Source: Smittium mucronatum (lineage: Eukaryota; Kickxellomycota; Harpellomycetes; Harpellales; Legeriomycetaceae). From it: a DNA stretch of 10,131 bases. Both the position numbers and the translations under genes were made by a program. How positions within the stretch are numbered: position 1 is the first letter of the stretch; each line of letters starts with the position of its first letter. Below, one piece after another: positions 1 to 8,506 of the stretch. The DNA lies in the NCBI GenBank assembly GCA_001953115.1, contig LSSL01005710.1, positions 1 to 10,131 of the forward strand, given 5' to 3'. The notes beneath the pieces are model-generated. The model had not been told where the DNA came from and did not search any database. It saw nothing but the letters and a program-made list of their open reading frames with translations.

Positions 1-267
1 TAAGCTTATTAATTTCTTTTGATTTTCACGATTTTCATTATCTGCGTTTAATTTTCGAAAATTTATTTGCAATTACAAAGAATTACTTAATTATTTAGTT
101 TTTTTTTTGGATGAAACGTTTTTCTATTAGTGTAAAAGCCAAAAAACCCTCATTTAGAAAAAAAATTCCAATTAGATTTGAATTCTTTAATTTTTGTTTT
201 AATTGAAAATGCAAATACTCTAACTATTTTATAATGATAAAAAGATAAATAAATTAAGTTTCGAATG
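1..267. other. A/T-rich 3' flank of the Rax2-like gene, no gene seen
   Basis: This stretch lies downstream of the TAG stop at 268-270 and is almost entirely A and T. Short ORFs here have no recognisable content. On the minus strand there is an AATAAA hexamer at 62-67 and an ATTAAA variant at 186-191. Either could serve as a polyadenylation signal for the gene to the right. In DNA this A/T-rich such hexamers occur by chance, so I do not call a 3' end. No neighbouring gene reaches into the window from the left. Confidence 0.6.
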
Positions 268-3200
268 CTAATCATTTGTTTTTTGAACGTAAGTTGCAGG
301 AAAAACACCTGTCTCCAAAGGAAGATCGTGGCCCCTATCGATTGCTCCAGCCCACCAAATCCCGTCATTTTCACTCAAAATATAAACCACATCTCCGATT
401 TTCAACTCCAATTCAGAATCTTCCACCGGCTCAAAATTATATTTTGCAATATACCTTGGATAATTCTTCAAGTTTTCTTTTTTCATCGGAGAATTCGATG
501 ATCTGATAGAATTAACTATTCTTTTTGAATCCCTTTTAGATCTCTGAGATCTGTTTTCAGTATCAGTATCAACGTCTCCAGATAAAAGAGGGGTTTGATA
601 ATGGGTTTCCAAATCTTTGCTCAAATTCTTAGACACCTCAGAATGTCTCACAACCTCTTTCAGAGATCCCCTTCGTATTTCTTCAAATCGAGACGGATTA
701 CACTCAGAGATATAACTATCAAATTTTGAAAAATATATATCATCGAAATCGTGGGAGTTGCCTGAAGGTAATAAACTGCGATTTTCAGGACCTGCTATGA
801 GATCTGGGGATTTTATCCTGTAACTTTCTGGTCCTTGAATATGATCTCTTTCTCCAGCATGCGTTGGTAAAAGACTCGTTAAAGTGTTGGCACTAATTCT
901 ATTAATGTAATTAATGATACCGGAATCGATTTTTTGCGATATCATATTGATATTCGAGGATTTAGAATCATAAAATAATAAACTGTCATGATTTTTAGAC
1001 TTGTGTTTTTGAAAACTCAAATAATCTAGCTCTGTAAACTCTTCTATTCTGTTTTCATTAGAAACTCTATTTTTCTGGAAATTAGATGGATGATGAACAA
1101 AACCATCATTGTCAGAAATATTCCTCACACAGTTATTTTGCCTACTGTTTTTGTAGTCATCCTGTAAAAATCCATCCTGAGAGCGGTCGTTAGTATGCAA
1201 TAAAGTTGGATTGCAATGGGTTTTGAAGATTTTCTTGTCATCTTCATTAAAAGGGGTATTCGGACACCGGAATGGAGAATCCGATAAAGCACTTTGGTTT
1301 AAGTATAAAGGATTGACAATGTAGTTAGAAATGTTATTTGATGTGTCTAAAATATCTTTATTTGAAGTACTGTCGGAACTAGACGTTTGAAAGGTATGAT
1401 ATGGTCTATTATGGTGAGCACAATCGTTGACGCTAGTAGAAGTGGGTCTAAGTAAATTCTTTATAATTTGAGACGTATTTGAGCTATTTATATTACCAGC
1501 TTTAACTATGGATTCTCTTTGTAACGGATCAATCGTCATTTTTGAATTCGTTTCTCCAAATCTAATGTATGAAGAATATACGCTGGAAAAAAGTGAATCA
1601 CTTCTATTTTTTTTTTTTGGGATGTTGATATTATCTTCACATGGTTTCTCCAATCTATCTGAATCAATAGAGTGGCTTTTTAATGTTACAGTCTCTTTTG
1701 GTTCTGCATGGATTGTTCCTGTAAGAATATTGGGGCCATCTAAATGAAAATTATTTGGAGCTATCCTATCATGAATCTTGAAATCAGGAATGTTTTCGGT
1801 TCCGAAATAGCTCCAATATGAAAGGCGAGAATCATTTTTTGATGATGGTGAATTAACCTTAAGTTCTGTAGAAGTTGAGATTTTGAAATTTGACTTATCA
1901 GAAACACTTATACTACTAAATACACTCAAATCAGGATTAGTTTGTAATTTAATGATCGATTGAAGAACGCTTTGATCATTTATGGGTTCATCGAATAATA
2001 ACGGTGCTTTTTTCAATTCTTTTGATACTAGGCTGTTGTTTTTGTTTTTATAATCATTACTTTTTGGTCTTATACCAATGGATGATCTATCACTGTAACT
2101 TAGAGTATGGGCTTCAGAGGAGAAATAAGATGTTTGAGAGCCGCTTATAGAATTGAGAATAGGGTTTTGGCTAAAATAATCAACTAAGTTGATCAAGGAG
2201 CTATCAAGCTTAAGTTCATGGCTGTCTACAGGATGGATTTTGTGAGAGTACGTTTTTTCTTTTTCCAAAGAATCTAAATGTTGCAAAGATACTATTCTTG
2301 AGCTCCAATCTGGTTTTATTTTCATCGTGGATAAATAAATATCCTTGGGATTTTTGACATGTGCTTCTGAGACAAGGACCGAAGAGGCAGGAGATATTTT
2401 TCCTAAAAGAATATTTTTATTTTCGCTACTTGTTCCTAGCTCTGAAGTATATTGAAAACTAAAGTAATCCTGACTATCACCAAAATCAAAATCATTATCA
2501 TCCCTGGGATGCAATGATTTATATTCATAAGTATTTTTTTCTTTATTTTGTGATCTGCGATATCCAACATAAGCATTTGCTAACAATTTTGAATCACTCC
2601 CAGTTGAAAGGCTTTCAGTTGAATCTAGATATAATTGAGAATTTTTAGTTCTAATTGAGCTCCAGTTTTTGCTTGAATTGAAATTTTCAACAAAAATGAA
2701 CTTTTTACTTATATTTCTTCTTGTAATGAAAAGAACTAAAAATATCAATAGAACTAAGATCGACGATGACACAGAAACAGCGATGATAATGATTTTCTTT
2801 GAAGAGGAATTTTTAATAACAATAGCATCAAATCTTAAGTCAAATATCGAGTTTACTTTGATTTCATTTGCATCCAAACTAGATACTTTGAAAAAAGAAA
2901 CCCATCCTTTATCTGTAAGAGCCACACAGTTAGATACGAAGGATATATTTGTACCCAGTTGATTTAAAACAAAATCGCCATACATCAATGGGAAAAATGA
3001 AGATTCCATCGAGCTGTTAAAATTTTGAATAATTTCGATACCATTGACTGAGTTTATTTTAATATTGCTTGTGTCCTCAAATTTGAGATCTTTTCCATTG
3101 TATGAGGCCAAAAAGTATGTTTCAAAATCGTCCCTATAACTCCCAAATAAAAATATATCTGATGTACCAGTTTGGCCCATAAACTCTACAGGTCCGGGAA

Positions 3201-6200
3201 TTCCGGAAAGAGATTTATCTTGTATAATATTGAAGTCGTTGTTTTTTCCCTCTGTTATTTTTAGCATATAGCTATTACTCAATGAATAATCTGTGCTGTT
3301 GAATTCACCAGAGACGTATAGAGTATTGTTAAACCACTTTAACGAGCTAAAGTCCCCAGATACATCATCTTTAACTACTTGAGACCATTCCTTTTTTTTC
3401 AAATCAAATTTACAAATATTTTTACACGCCACTGAGTCCACTTTGATAAAATTTCCAACAACGTAAACACTAGAGTACTCTGGGTTAATAGCTATGTCAT
3501 TTATTACTCCATAAGCAGGAAATAAAGATGAATTGGATTTCATAGGATCACTATCAACCTCAATGGAACCAAGATTATAATACAATGAATTATCCTTGAA
3601 ATTCCACACAGAAAATCCATTAAATTTAGCCTTGGTTTTATAATCTGCACTAGATGCTGTCAAATTACTATTGAACAAAGGATATGAAGGATCTAAACTT
3701 TGATTGCCACTTATTATCAAATAGCTATCAGCGAAAAACATTTTGTTGACAGCACCATAGCTAAAACCATTTACCGAATTCCCGAACTCAATAGATTTGC
3801 TTGCTTCGTAGGAAGTCCAAGAGTTGTTTGATTGCACATATTTTGCTATATTTTTTGAACCATCTGAAGTTCTAAATAATCCTGCAATAAGAAGAACTTG
3901 TTCATCCCTATAAATAGCAGATGTAGATACCGTAAATTCACCTGAATCTGAAGGGTAGATTGATTTTGGAGAACTTCCCAGAGAGAAAATATAGGAAGAT
4001 GACCATGCATTATCAGAGAAATTGGATGTACCAGTGGTAAGCATTGAAATTCCATTCGAGCTTAATGAGCTTAATTCATAAAAAGATCCAACTAAAGATA
4101 AACCAAATCGAGACAAGAATCCAAAGGATGGAGTGCCCAATACTAAAGGAGGATCATACCAAACTTTTTTATCCATGTTGAATATAGAAATGTTATTGGA
4201 TGGATTATTATTTAGAATATGTGATGTAACATTTAAACCCAATAACAAGAGTGATTTTTCCGAATTGCTTAAGTACTCATTGCTAATGTACAAAGATTTA
4301 ATGCACCCCGTTATTTCTTCGTCTACATACTCGAAGTATGAGTCGCCTTGATTTTTTAGATAGTTGAGATTTAACTTAAGTGCTGAAGTTCCATTTACTT
4401 TAGAATCGGCTGTACCATTAAATTCACCTCCAATATACAAATAGTTTTGGTCAAATATCATAGAGTTAACTCTGCCATTAACACCATTATTGGGCAATTT
4501 GGATAAATATGAACCATTATAGTATGCTATATTTGAAAATTTACTAAAAGCACCACCTATATAAACTCCATCTTCGTAAGACACGAGGGATGATATTTTT
4601 GAATCTTTACCCAAGTCCAAATTTAACGAATCAAAAGATTGAACATCAATTGTTGTACTGTTATCCGAATCCATATTTAACTTTATAATACCGCTCAAGC
4701 CTTTGATTATAGCTTTTGGAAGCAAAACTATCCTTCCTACTATTATCTTGTATACTTCGTAAGGGCAGTTTACACAATCAGGGAAAGTAAATTTAAAAGA
4801 TGTTGAACTGTTTGAGGTGGCATTTATAAACCCTGAATATAAAAGCACTGAAGAATCGTTTCCCACATTTTGATCGACTAATGTTTGGAATTGGTATTCA
4901 TCCACAGAATTAGAAATTTTGACCTGAACCTGGATTTTTGTTCTAAATTGGCAGTCGTTTAAATTATAGCAGCCAGGAAAATGAAAATACACATCATAAA
5001 AACCAGAGGCATTTATCACCGGTGATAGTAGGGCAGATATACCACTTATTTCCTCGAGATTGATTGAAGGGATGTTGTTTGTTTGAATAAAATCATTTAA
5101 TTGATAAGAGGAATCTGGAAAGTTCCACTTGCCATTGAGATTTACCTGGTCAAGAAATGCAGAGGAATTATTGCAATTATAAAAGTTCAAAATTCCATTT
5201 GGGTACACTACAGGGTTACTCTGAAAGATCTGTAGATTTTGAATAGCAGCGCCATCTCCATACCATTCATAAATTTTAATTTTTAACTTCCTGATCTGAA
5301 TTGGGAATTCAAGAATAAAGGTCTGTGGGGAGTCAATCTGATAAACCCCACAAATGGTAGAAAATGAAACATTAAAACTGCTTGGGATTATAATGTTTTT
5401 CATTTTAATAGGAATCTCTAATGAATCTTGAAGGTAATATGCAGTAAAATATTTGACTCCCCAACCAGACAAAATTGAATTTGTAATTGAGATAGCTGTT
5501 ATGTTGACATCTGAAAGCAAATCAATTGTTATAGAACTTGTTACATTCGCATTTGATCTCCAAATAGCTTCATTGCCTGAATTCAGATTATTGCAAAGTA
5601 AGTTATACGGGTTCTCGAAGGTGGGGTTAGAAGAACTATTACTTGATACTATAATGGAGCTTTTCAGATTTATAGAGTATCTCTGATCATATTTGAGAGA
5701 AAGATCTTCCAAAGTATTATTAAAATCACCGCCTAACCAGAGAACAGTGTTATTTCGACCAGGCTGTACAGATTTAATAGGGCCATCGACCCCTGTAAAT
5801 GACATTTTTTTCCAAGATCTCGCTGTTGTATCATAAATAATAATGCTATTTGAGAATTTATTTTTAATTGAGGGATCTTCATTAAAACTGCTAGTAAAAT
5901 TTCCAGAGAAATAAATTAGCTTCAGATTATTGTCACAATAGCATGAATATACTTCGCCATCAACCCCACCTCCAAGATCATCAGCTATTCCATCTTGAGT
6001 TATTGCAACAACGTTATTGATATTTGTATTATTTGCAAGGGAGGAAAATTTTCCACCAAAAAAAGTCCATGTCGTGGAATTGATTTCTAAATTACAACCC
6101 GTGTTTATGCTTTCATCATTTCTTGTCTCTATTCCATTAAAATAAACATCTAATTCCGAAACCCAAACCAGTTTTGTTGAACTGGGGCTTTTTGGAGAAA

Positions 6201-6444
6201 AGCTATTTAACCTCGAAATTCCATTATAGCTTCCAAGAGCTAAAAAATTGACGCCGTGACCAGTTTCGTTAAAAAAGTTTAAATTTGAAGGTGAAGTAAA
6301 CGAAAAAAAAAATTGTAATATTATCAATAGTAATAATAGATTTTTAGGCGAAATCGTGAATCCTATATCTAGAAATTTTGGTTTTATATGATGCTTCATA
6401 TCGTAAAAGTGTTCTTTATGTGTAGCATGATCAATATGTACCAT
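268..6444 (-). CDS. Rax2-like cortical polarity marker with long cytoplasmic tail and C-terminal SH3 domain
   Basis: This is an uninterrupted 2058-residue frame. The family (S. cerevisiae and S. pombe Rax2) is a type I membrane protein that marks cortical sites and directs polarised growth, with Rax1 in budding yeast. Visible here: a hydrophobic run at residues 35-50 (signal peptide or anchor). The ectodomain carries recurring beta-propeller-like blades (FFGGKF 128, IYFSGNF 177, LWLGGDF 235, VYIGGAF 627, LYIGGEF 669, VYVVGNF 992, LYVSGEF 1041). Residues about 275-415 resemble a galactose-binding-like fold, and PGCYNLNDC at 490-498 matches the cysteine motif of the Rax2 third domain. N-glycosylation sequons are very many. 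One transmembrane helix lies at 1217-1240, followed by basic RRN-SKK. Ectodomain length fits known Rax2 proteins (about 1200 residues), but those end soon after the helix. Here a Ser/Asn-rich, probably disordered tail (about 1245-1996) leads to an SH3 domain at 1998-2055 (AKYNF, ELELKIGD, WW at 2030-2031, GVFPATYV). Start: M1 is the longest option; M16 (6397-6399) gives a more typical signal peptide. Family certain; the tail's function is inferred. Confidence 0.93.
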   Translation of the reverse strand: MVHIDHATHKEHFYDMKHHIKPKFLDIGFTISPKNLLLLLIILQFFFSFTSPSNLNFFNETGHGVNFLALGSYNGISRLNSFSPKSPSSTKLVWVSELDVYFNGIETRNDESINTGCNLEINSTTWTFFGGKFSSLANNTNINNVVAITQDGIADDLGGGVDGEVYSCYCDNNLKLIYFSGNFTSSFNEDPSIKNKFSNSIIIYDTTARSWKKMSFTGVDGPIKSVQPGRNNTVLWLGGDFNNTLEDLSLKYDQRYSINLKSSIIVSSNSSSNPTFENPYNLLCNNLNSGNEAIWRSNANVTSSITIDLLSDVNITAISITNSILSGWGVKYFTAYYLQDSLEIPIKMKNIIIPSSFNVSFSTICGVYQIDSPQTFILEFPIQIRKLKIKIYEWYGDGAAIQNLQIFQSNPVVYPNGILNFYNCNNSSAFLDQVNLNGKWNFPDSSYQLNDFIQTNNIPSINLEEISGISALLSPVINASGFYDVYFHFPGCYNLNDCQFRTKIQVQVKISNSVDEYQFQTLVDQNVGNDSSVLLYSGFINATSNSSTSFKFTFPDCVNCPYEVYKIIVGRIVLLPKAIIKGLSGIIKLNMDSDNSTTIDVQSFDSLNLDLGKDSKISSLVSYEDGVYIGGAFSKFSNIAYYNGSYLSKLPNNGVNGRVNSMIFDQNYLYIGGEFNGTADSKVNGTSALKLNLNYLKNQGDSYFEYVDEEITGCIKSLYISNEYLSNSEKSLLLLGLNVTSHILNNNPSNNISIFNMDKKVWYDPPLVLGTPSFGFLSRFGLSLVGSFYELSSLSSNGISMLTTGTSNFSDNAWSSSYIFSLGSSPKSIYPSDSGEFTVSTSAIYRDEQVLLIAGLFRTSDGSKNIAKYVQSNNSWTSYEASKSIEFGNSVNGFSYGAVNKMFFADSYLIISGNQSLDPSYPLFNSNLTASSADYKTKAKFNGFSVWNFKDNSLYYNLGSIEVDSDPMKSNSSLFPAYGVINDIAINPEYSSVYVVGNFIKVDSVACKNICKFDLKKKEWSQVVKDDVSGDFSSLKWFNNTLYVSGEFNSTDYSLSNSYMLKITEGKNNDFNIIQDKSLSGIPGPVEFMGQTGTSDIFLFGSYRDDFETYFLASYNGKDLKFEDTSNIKINSVNGIEIIQNFNSSMESSFFPLMYGDFVLNQLGTNISFVSNCVALTDKGWVSFFKVSSLDANEIKVNSIFDLRFDAIVIKNSSSKKIIIIAVSVSSSILVLLIFLVLFITRRNISKKFIFVENFNSSKNWSSIRTKNSQLYLDSTESLSTGSDSKLLANAYVGYRRSQNKEKNTYEYKSLHPRDDNDFDFGDSQDYFSFQYTSELGTSSENKNILLGKISPASSVLVSEAHVKNPKDIYLSTMKIKPDWSSRIVSLQHLDSLEKEKTYSHKIHPVDSHELKLDSSLINLVDYFSQNPILNSISGSQTSYFSSEAHTLSYSDRSSIGIRPKSNDYKNKNNSLVSKELKKAPLLFDEPINDQSVLQSIIKLQTNPDLSVFSSISVSDKSNFKISTSTELKVNSPSSKNDSRLSYWSYFGTENIPDFKIHDRIAPNNFHLDGPNILTGTIHAEPKETVTLKSHSIDSDRLEKPCEDNINIPKKKNRSDSLFSSVYSSYIRFGETNSKMTIDPLQRESIVKAGNINSSNTSQIIKNLLRPTSTSVNDCAHHNRPYHTFQTSSSDSTSNKDILDTSNNISNYIVNPLYLNQSALSDSPFRCPNTPFNEDDKKIFKTHCNPTLLHTNDRSQDGFLQDDYKNSRQNNCVRNISDNDGFVHHPSNFQKNRVSNENRIEEFTELDYLSFQKHKSKNHDSLLFYDSKSSNINMISQKIDSGIINYINRISANTLTSLLPTHAGERDHIQGPESYRIKSPDLIAGPENRSLLPSGNSHDFDDIYFSKFDSYISECNPSRFEEIRRGSLKEVVRHSEVSKNLSKDLETHYQTPLLSGDVDTDTENRSQRSKRDSKRIVNSIRSSNSPMKKENLKNYPRYIAKYNFEPVEDSELELKIGDVVYILSENDGIWWAGAIDRGHDLPLETGVFPATYVQKTND

Positions 6445-6475
6445 AAGCTAATTTTTAGAGGCCTAAAAAAACGCA

Positions 6476-6485
6476 TTTATATATA
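6476..6485 (-). promoter_or_regulatory. TATA-like element upstream of the Rax2-like gene
   Basis: On the minus strand the run reads AATATATATAAA-like, 32 to 41 bases before the first ATG (6444). A start of transcription about 30 bases downstream of it would fall almost on that ATG. This would favour translation from the second ATG at 6399. The surrounding DNA is so A/T-rich that a chance match is quite possible. Confidence 0.25.
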
Positions 6486-6489
6486 TTAA

Positions 6490-7184
6490 ATCTAATAAGA
6501 TTAAAATTTCCAGACAAGTATATTCGCGGTTGCTTTAGTAATAGATATGTTTAAATTATGATTTCAAAAAAGTTTACCTTTTACTATCTTCCGTAAATGG
6601 TACTGTTTTAGCTTATAATTTTAACCTTTGATTATCAGTAAATGGAGTGAGGAGTATACCTATGCAATAAACGTGTACTTCGTTCAAGTGAGAATTTATA
6701 AAAGAGAAACATATTAATCGCCATGACCGTGATATAATATGTAAATCGATAAAATAATGATTAGATTTATGACTCTAGTTTACTAACAACAGGTTACTAA
6801 ACAAACTTTCTTTAGCAATTGTTTTACAAACAATTTACCTCATATATTATGTAAAATATTATGTAAATTGGGTTGCGATATAATACCGATTTAAATTACT
6901 ATTTATTTATTTATTTTAAAAACTCATGATAATTCGTTGAAAAAAAAATACGATCAAATCCCTCAGGGAACTTCAACCAAGCAACATCTACGAATAAAAG
7001 TACATAATTTTGTGGTTTGTTTTTAACCAATAAATAACAACGACAGTGGGGTTTCGATTTAATTATCGGAGATACTTTTTGAAAACTGCAATTTCTGATT
7101 AATATTTTACTATTTTCCTAATTTGGAAATGAAGTCAAGTAATACTAAGCTCATTTGATAGCCCATAGTCATAGTACAAAAAGC
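6490..7184. other. A/T-rich intergenic region, promoter side of the Rax2-like gene
   Basis: I see no gene or RNA gene here. The sequence is A/T-rich with short simple repeats, such as the ATTT tetramer run at about 6901-6916 and a twice-repeated TATTATGTAAA motif at about 6844-6865. A 19-bp hairpin lies at 6817-6835. The stretch probably includes regulatory DNA of the minus-strand gene, but no specific site can be defended. Confidence 0.5.
6817..6835. repeat. short perfect inverted repeat
   Basis: AATTGTTT and AAACAATT pair perfectly around a 3-base TAC spacer, about 375 bp upstream of the Rax2-like start. It could be a dimeric factor site. In A/T-rich DNA it could equally be chance. Confidence 0.35.
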
Positions 7185-7195
7185 ATTATTATTGT

Positions 7196-7867
7196 GGTTT
7201 TTTTAATAAAAATCTGGGATTTTAAAAGTTTCCCAGCGATATCTAAAAATCGGCGTTTTTAATCCTTTCCTAAGAATTTAGAATTTTTCTTTAAGTTTGT
7301 TTTTTAACATTGATTTTCAAAAGATATCTGTATTTAGCAAGTTTTTTTACTTAAAGTAAAAAAATTTATTTGATAATCTAAATTTCAAGGACTATTAATA
7401 TAAAAAAGCATTTCAGCTCTCTTAAATCGATGTTTATGCAAAAACAGCAGAATTAAACACAATCCACAAAAATTTAGCCATTTTTGTCTTGTTAGTAAGA
7501 TTTTTACGTGATTTATCGCGTATATTTTCCATAATGCATTTTAAATCTACAAGCCATAAATTTTTATTTGAGGTCAAAAAAATTTGAAGATCAAATAAAT
7601 ACCACTATAAATTTCGAAAAATGCTTGAAAATTGGGTTTAGTTTAGTTTTGTAAAAAACGATATAGATATTTTGTGTTTTATAATGGTCAAGGATTTTTC
7701 AAATAACTTTATCTGCTTTTCCATTAAGTTATATTACAATATTTATGTAAAAAGTTCCACATAAGACATAATCCTAATAAAAATCGCAGGTTAAAAAACA
7801 AACTTTCAGAAAAATTCTAAATTCGTATGAAAGGATTAAAATCGCTGGGAAAAATTTAAAATACCAG
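7196..7867. mobile_element. foldback (long inverted repeat) element F
   Basis: The left arm (7214-7318) and the reverse complement of the right arm (7780-7867) align over about 88 bases with roughly seven mismatches, apart from a 16 to 17 base gap near 7241-7256 in the left arm. Both outer ends read CTGG...CCAG. Diverged similarity continues inward on both sides, for example a TTATTTGA...CTTGGA/CAAGGA-like segment near 7365-7400 against 7690-7720, toward a central hairpin. The whole 670 bp is therefore a decayed palindrome with no coding capacity. The 11-bp word ATTATTATTGT lies at 7185-7195 on the left and at 7868-7878 on the right and may be a target-site duplication, but 18 A/T-rich bases separate the left copy from CTGG. 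Long inverted arms with a duplication of this size suggest a Mutator-like non-autonomous element; this is inference. Confidence 0.6.
7563..7599. repeat. central hairpin of foldback element F
   Basis: TTTATTTGA (7563-7571) is the exact reverse complement of TCAAATAAA (7591-7599), with a 19-base loop. It sits close to the midpoint of element F, as expected if the whole element is one large imperfect palindrome. Confidence 0.5.
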
Positions 7868-7880
7868 ATTATTATTGTCT
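7866..7880. repeat. target-site duplication of element A, left copy
   Basis: AGATTATTATTGTCT here is repeated exactly at 8507-8521. It directly abuts the poly(T) end (poly(A) on the minus strand) of element A. Its last T may belong to the tail. The first bases overlap the CCAG end of foldback element F, so A was inserted after F was in place. Confidence 0.8.
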
Positions 7881-7902
7881 TTTTTTTTTTGTATCACGGA
7901 AT

Positions 7903-7908
7903 TTTATT
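7903..7908 (-). terminator. AATAAA polyadenylation signal of element A
   Basis: AATAAA on the minus strand, 12 nt upstream of the element's 10-nt poly(A) tail. The spacing fits eukaryotic cleavage and polyadenylation, so the source RNA was probably a polymerase II transcript. The matching place in copy B (about 9287-9294) reads GATAAAATT, which is a decayed version. Confidence 0.7.
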
Positions 7909-8206
7909 GTAAGATAATGTCATTAAAAGCTATACTAAAAGAATTTGAAAAAAAGAAAAGCACGTATAAAAAAGACTATTATCCTAACTACAATAAGCTC
8001 CACTGCTGTTATACCGGATGCGTACCTACGGGAAAAGGGTGCAATCTACCAACAGAAAGACCCCCATCTGGCATTGCTTCAAGTAGGTGTATGACTGAGG
8101 TTACAAGCAGTCAAGAATTAACTTTTTGTAAACGAAATAAAGTTCATTGAAGCTACTGAGCTCCTAGCCAGTGCCTACTTCTAACAGGATTAATAAAATT
8201 AGGCTC

Positions 8207-8464
8207 CTACCCAAACGTGGGATTGATCGACATGACTTTCCTACAAATAGCTGCTAGACGCCGAGATCCGTCTGAATGACGAACGCTGAACTTTTGCACT
8301 AGACTATGTCTCAGCTGTGCTAAACGATCGGTTCCTCCTGTTTCTAGATGGTCCTCCTCTGGATCGCTGTCCTCCGAATCGCTGTGCGCTGTCTCTACTA
8401 CTCCCAACCAAGAATAGTACAACGCTGTGTGAAATTTTAGTTTAGTGTACTTCGAAAAGTACAC
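8207..8464 (-). pseudogene. possible acidic reading frame in element A, no ATG start
   Basis: The frame is open for about 85 codons. It contains an acidic stretch (SDSEDSDPEEDH, about residues 28-39) and then a basic, amphipathic part (LRHSLVQKF...SRRLAAICRK). There is no in-frame ATG at the start; the frame opens at GTG after a TAG, and a short ATG-GTT-TAG lies upstream. Copy C, in opposite orientation, keeps the frame open to the edge and reads HTALYYSWLG then IVETAHSD. Its three base differences over these 18 codons are two silent and one Val/Ile. That hints at past selection on protein, but the sample is tiny. I recognise no family. It could be the fragment of an element protein, an exon captured from a host transcript, or chance in a GC-richer segment. 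Confidence 0.3.
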
Positions 8465-8465
8465 T
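8444..8465 (-). ncRNA. UUCG-capped hairpin near the 5' end of the element A transcript
   Basis: In minus-strand RNA AGUGUACUU and AAGUACACU pair over 9 bp around a UUCG loop, about 42 nt from the element's 5' end. Copy C keeps the loop and most of the stem (10042-10063, one mismatch). The older copy B keeps the loop and the inner stem. It is a structural element inside the retroposon, not a separate RNA gene. Confidence 0.45.
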
Positions 8466-8506
8466 ATAAGTCCCTAAACCATGGAAAGGTATTTCGCTCT
8501 TAGGGG

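Larger units (their letters stand above)
7881..8506 (-). mobile_element. complete retroposed element, family A (copy A)
   Basis: On the minus strand the element starts at 8506 with CCCCTAAGAG and ends in ten A residues (7890-7881). An AATAAA signal lies 12 nt before the tail. A perfect 15-bp duplication flanks it. These are the marks of target-primed insertion of a polyadenylated RNA, as by LINE machinery. At 626 bp it is too short to encode a reverse transcriptase, and I see none, so it is either non-autonomous (SINE-like or a retrocopy of a transcript) or an internally deleted LINE. Copies B and C in this window share its sequence and order. C has the same 5' terminal base, so the 5' end is genuine. 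The half near the 5' end (about 8210-8430) is much richer in G and C than the surrounding DNA. I do not recognise the family. Confidence 0.8.

Noticed and set aside
1508..5686. Several plus-strand and out-of-frame ORFs of 70-100 codons opposite the Rax2-like gene
   Set aside because: They are shadows of the long, clearly coding minus-strand frame and have no recognisable content.
7918..8148. ATG-started plus-strand frame (MSLKAILKEFEKKK...) inside element A
   Set aside because: It runs antisense to the element, whose poly(A) and AATAAA define the minus strand as the transcript. The matching frame in copy B stops after 16 codons and is not conserved.
8150..8180. tRNA-like A box (TGGCTAGGAG) and weak B box (minus strand) suggesting a polymerase III SINE
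   Set aside because: The B-box match is poor, the boxes lie in the middle of the element rather than near its 5' end, and AATAAA with poly(A) points to polymerase II.
8127..8190. TGTTAGAAGTAGG (minus strand, near 8190) as the start of a Copia-type LTR
   Set aside because: There is no matching second LTR, primer-binding site or short target duplication. The poly(A) tail and 15-bp duplication explain the whole segment better.
8207..8236. 30-bp GT...AG mini-intron just after the element A frame
   Set aside because: The candidate (GTAGGA to TTAG on the minus strand, about 8178-8207) is shorter than a workable spliceosomal intron, and the sequence beyond does not extend a recognisable protein.
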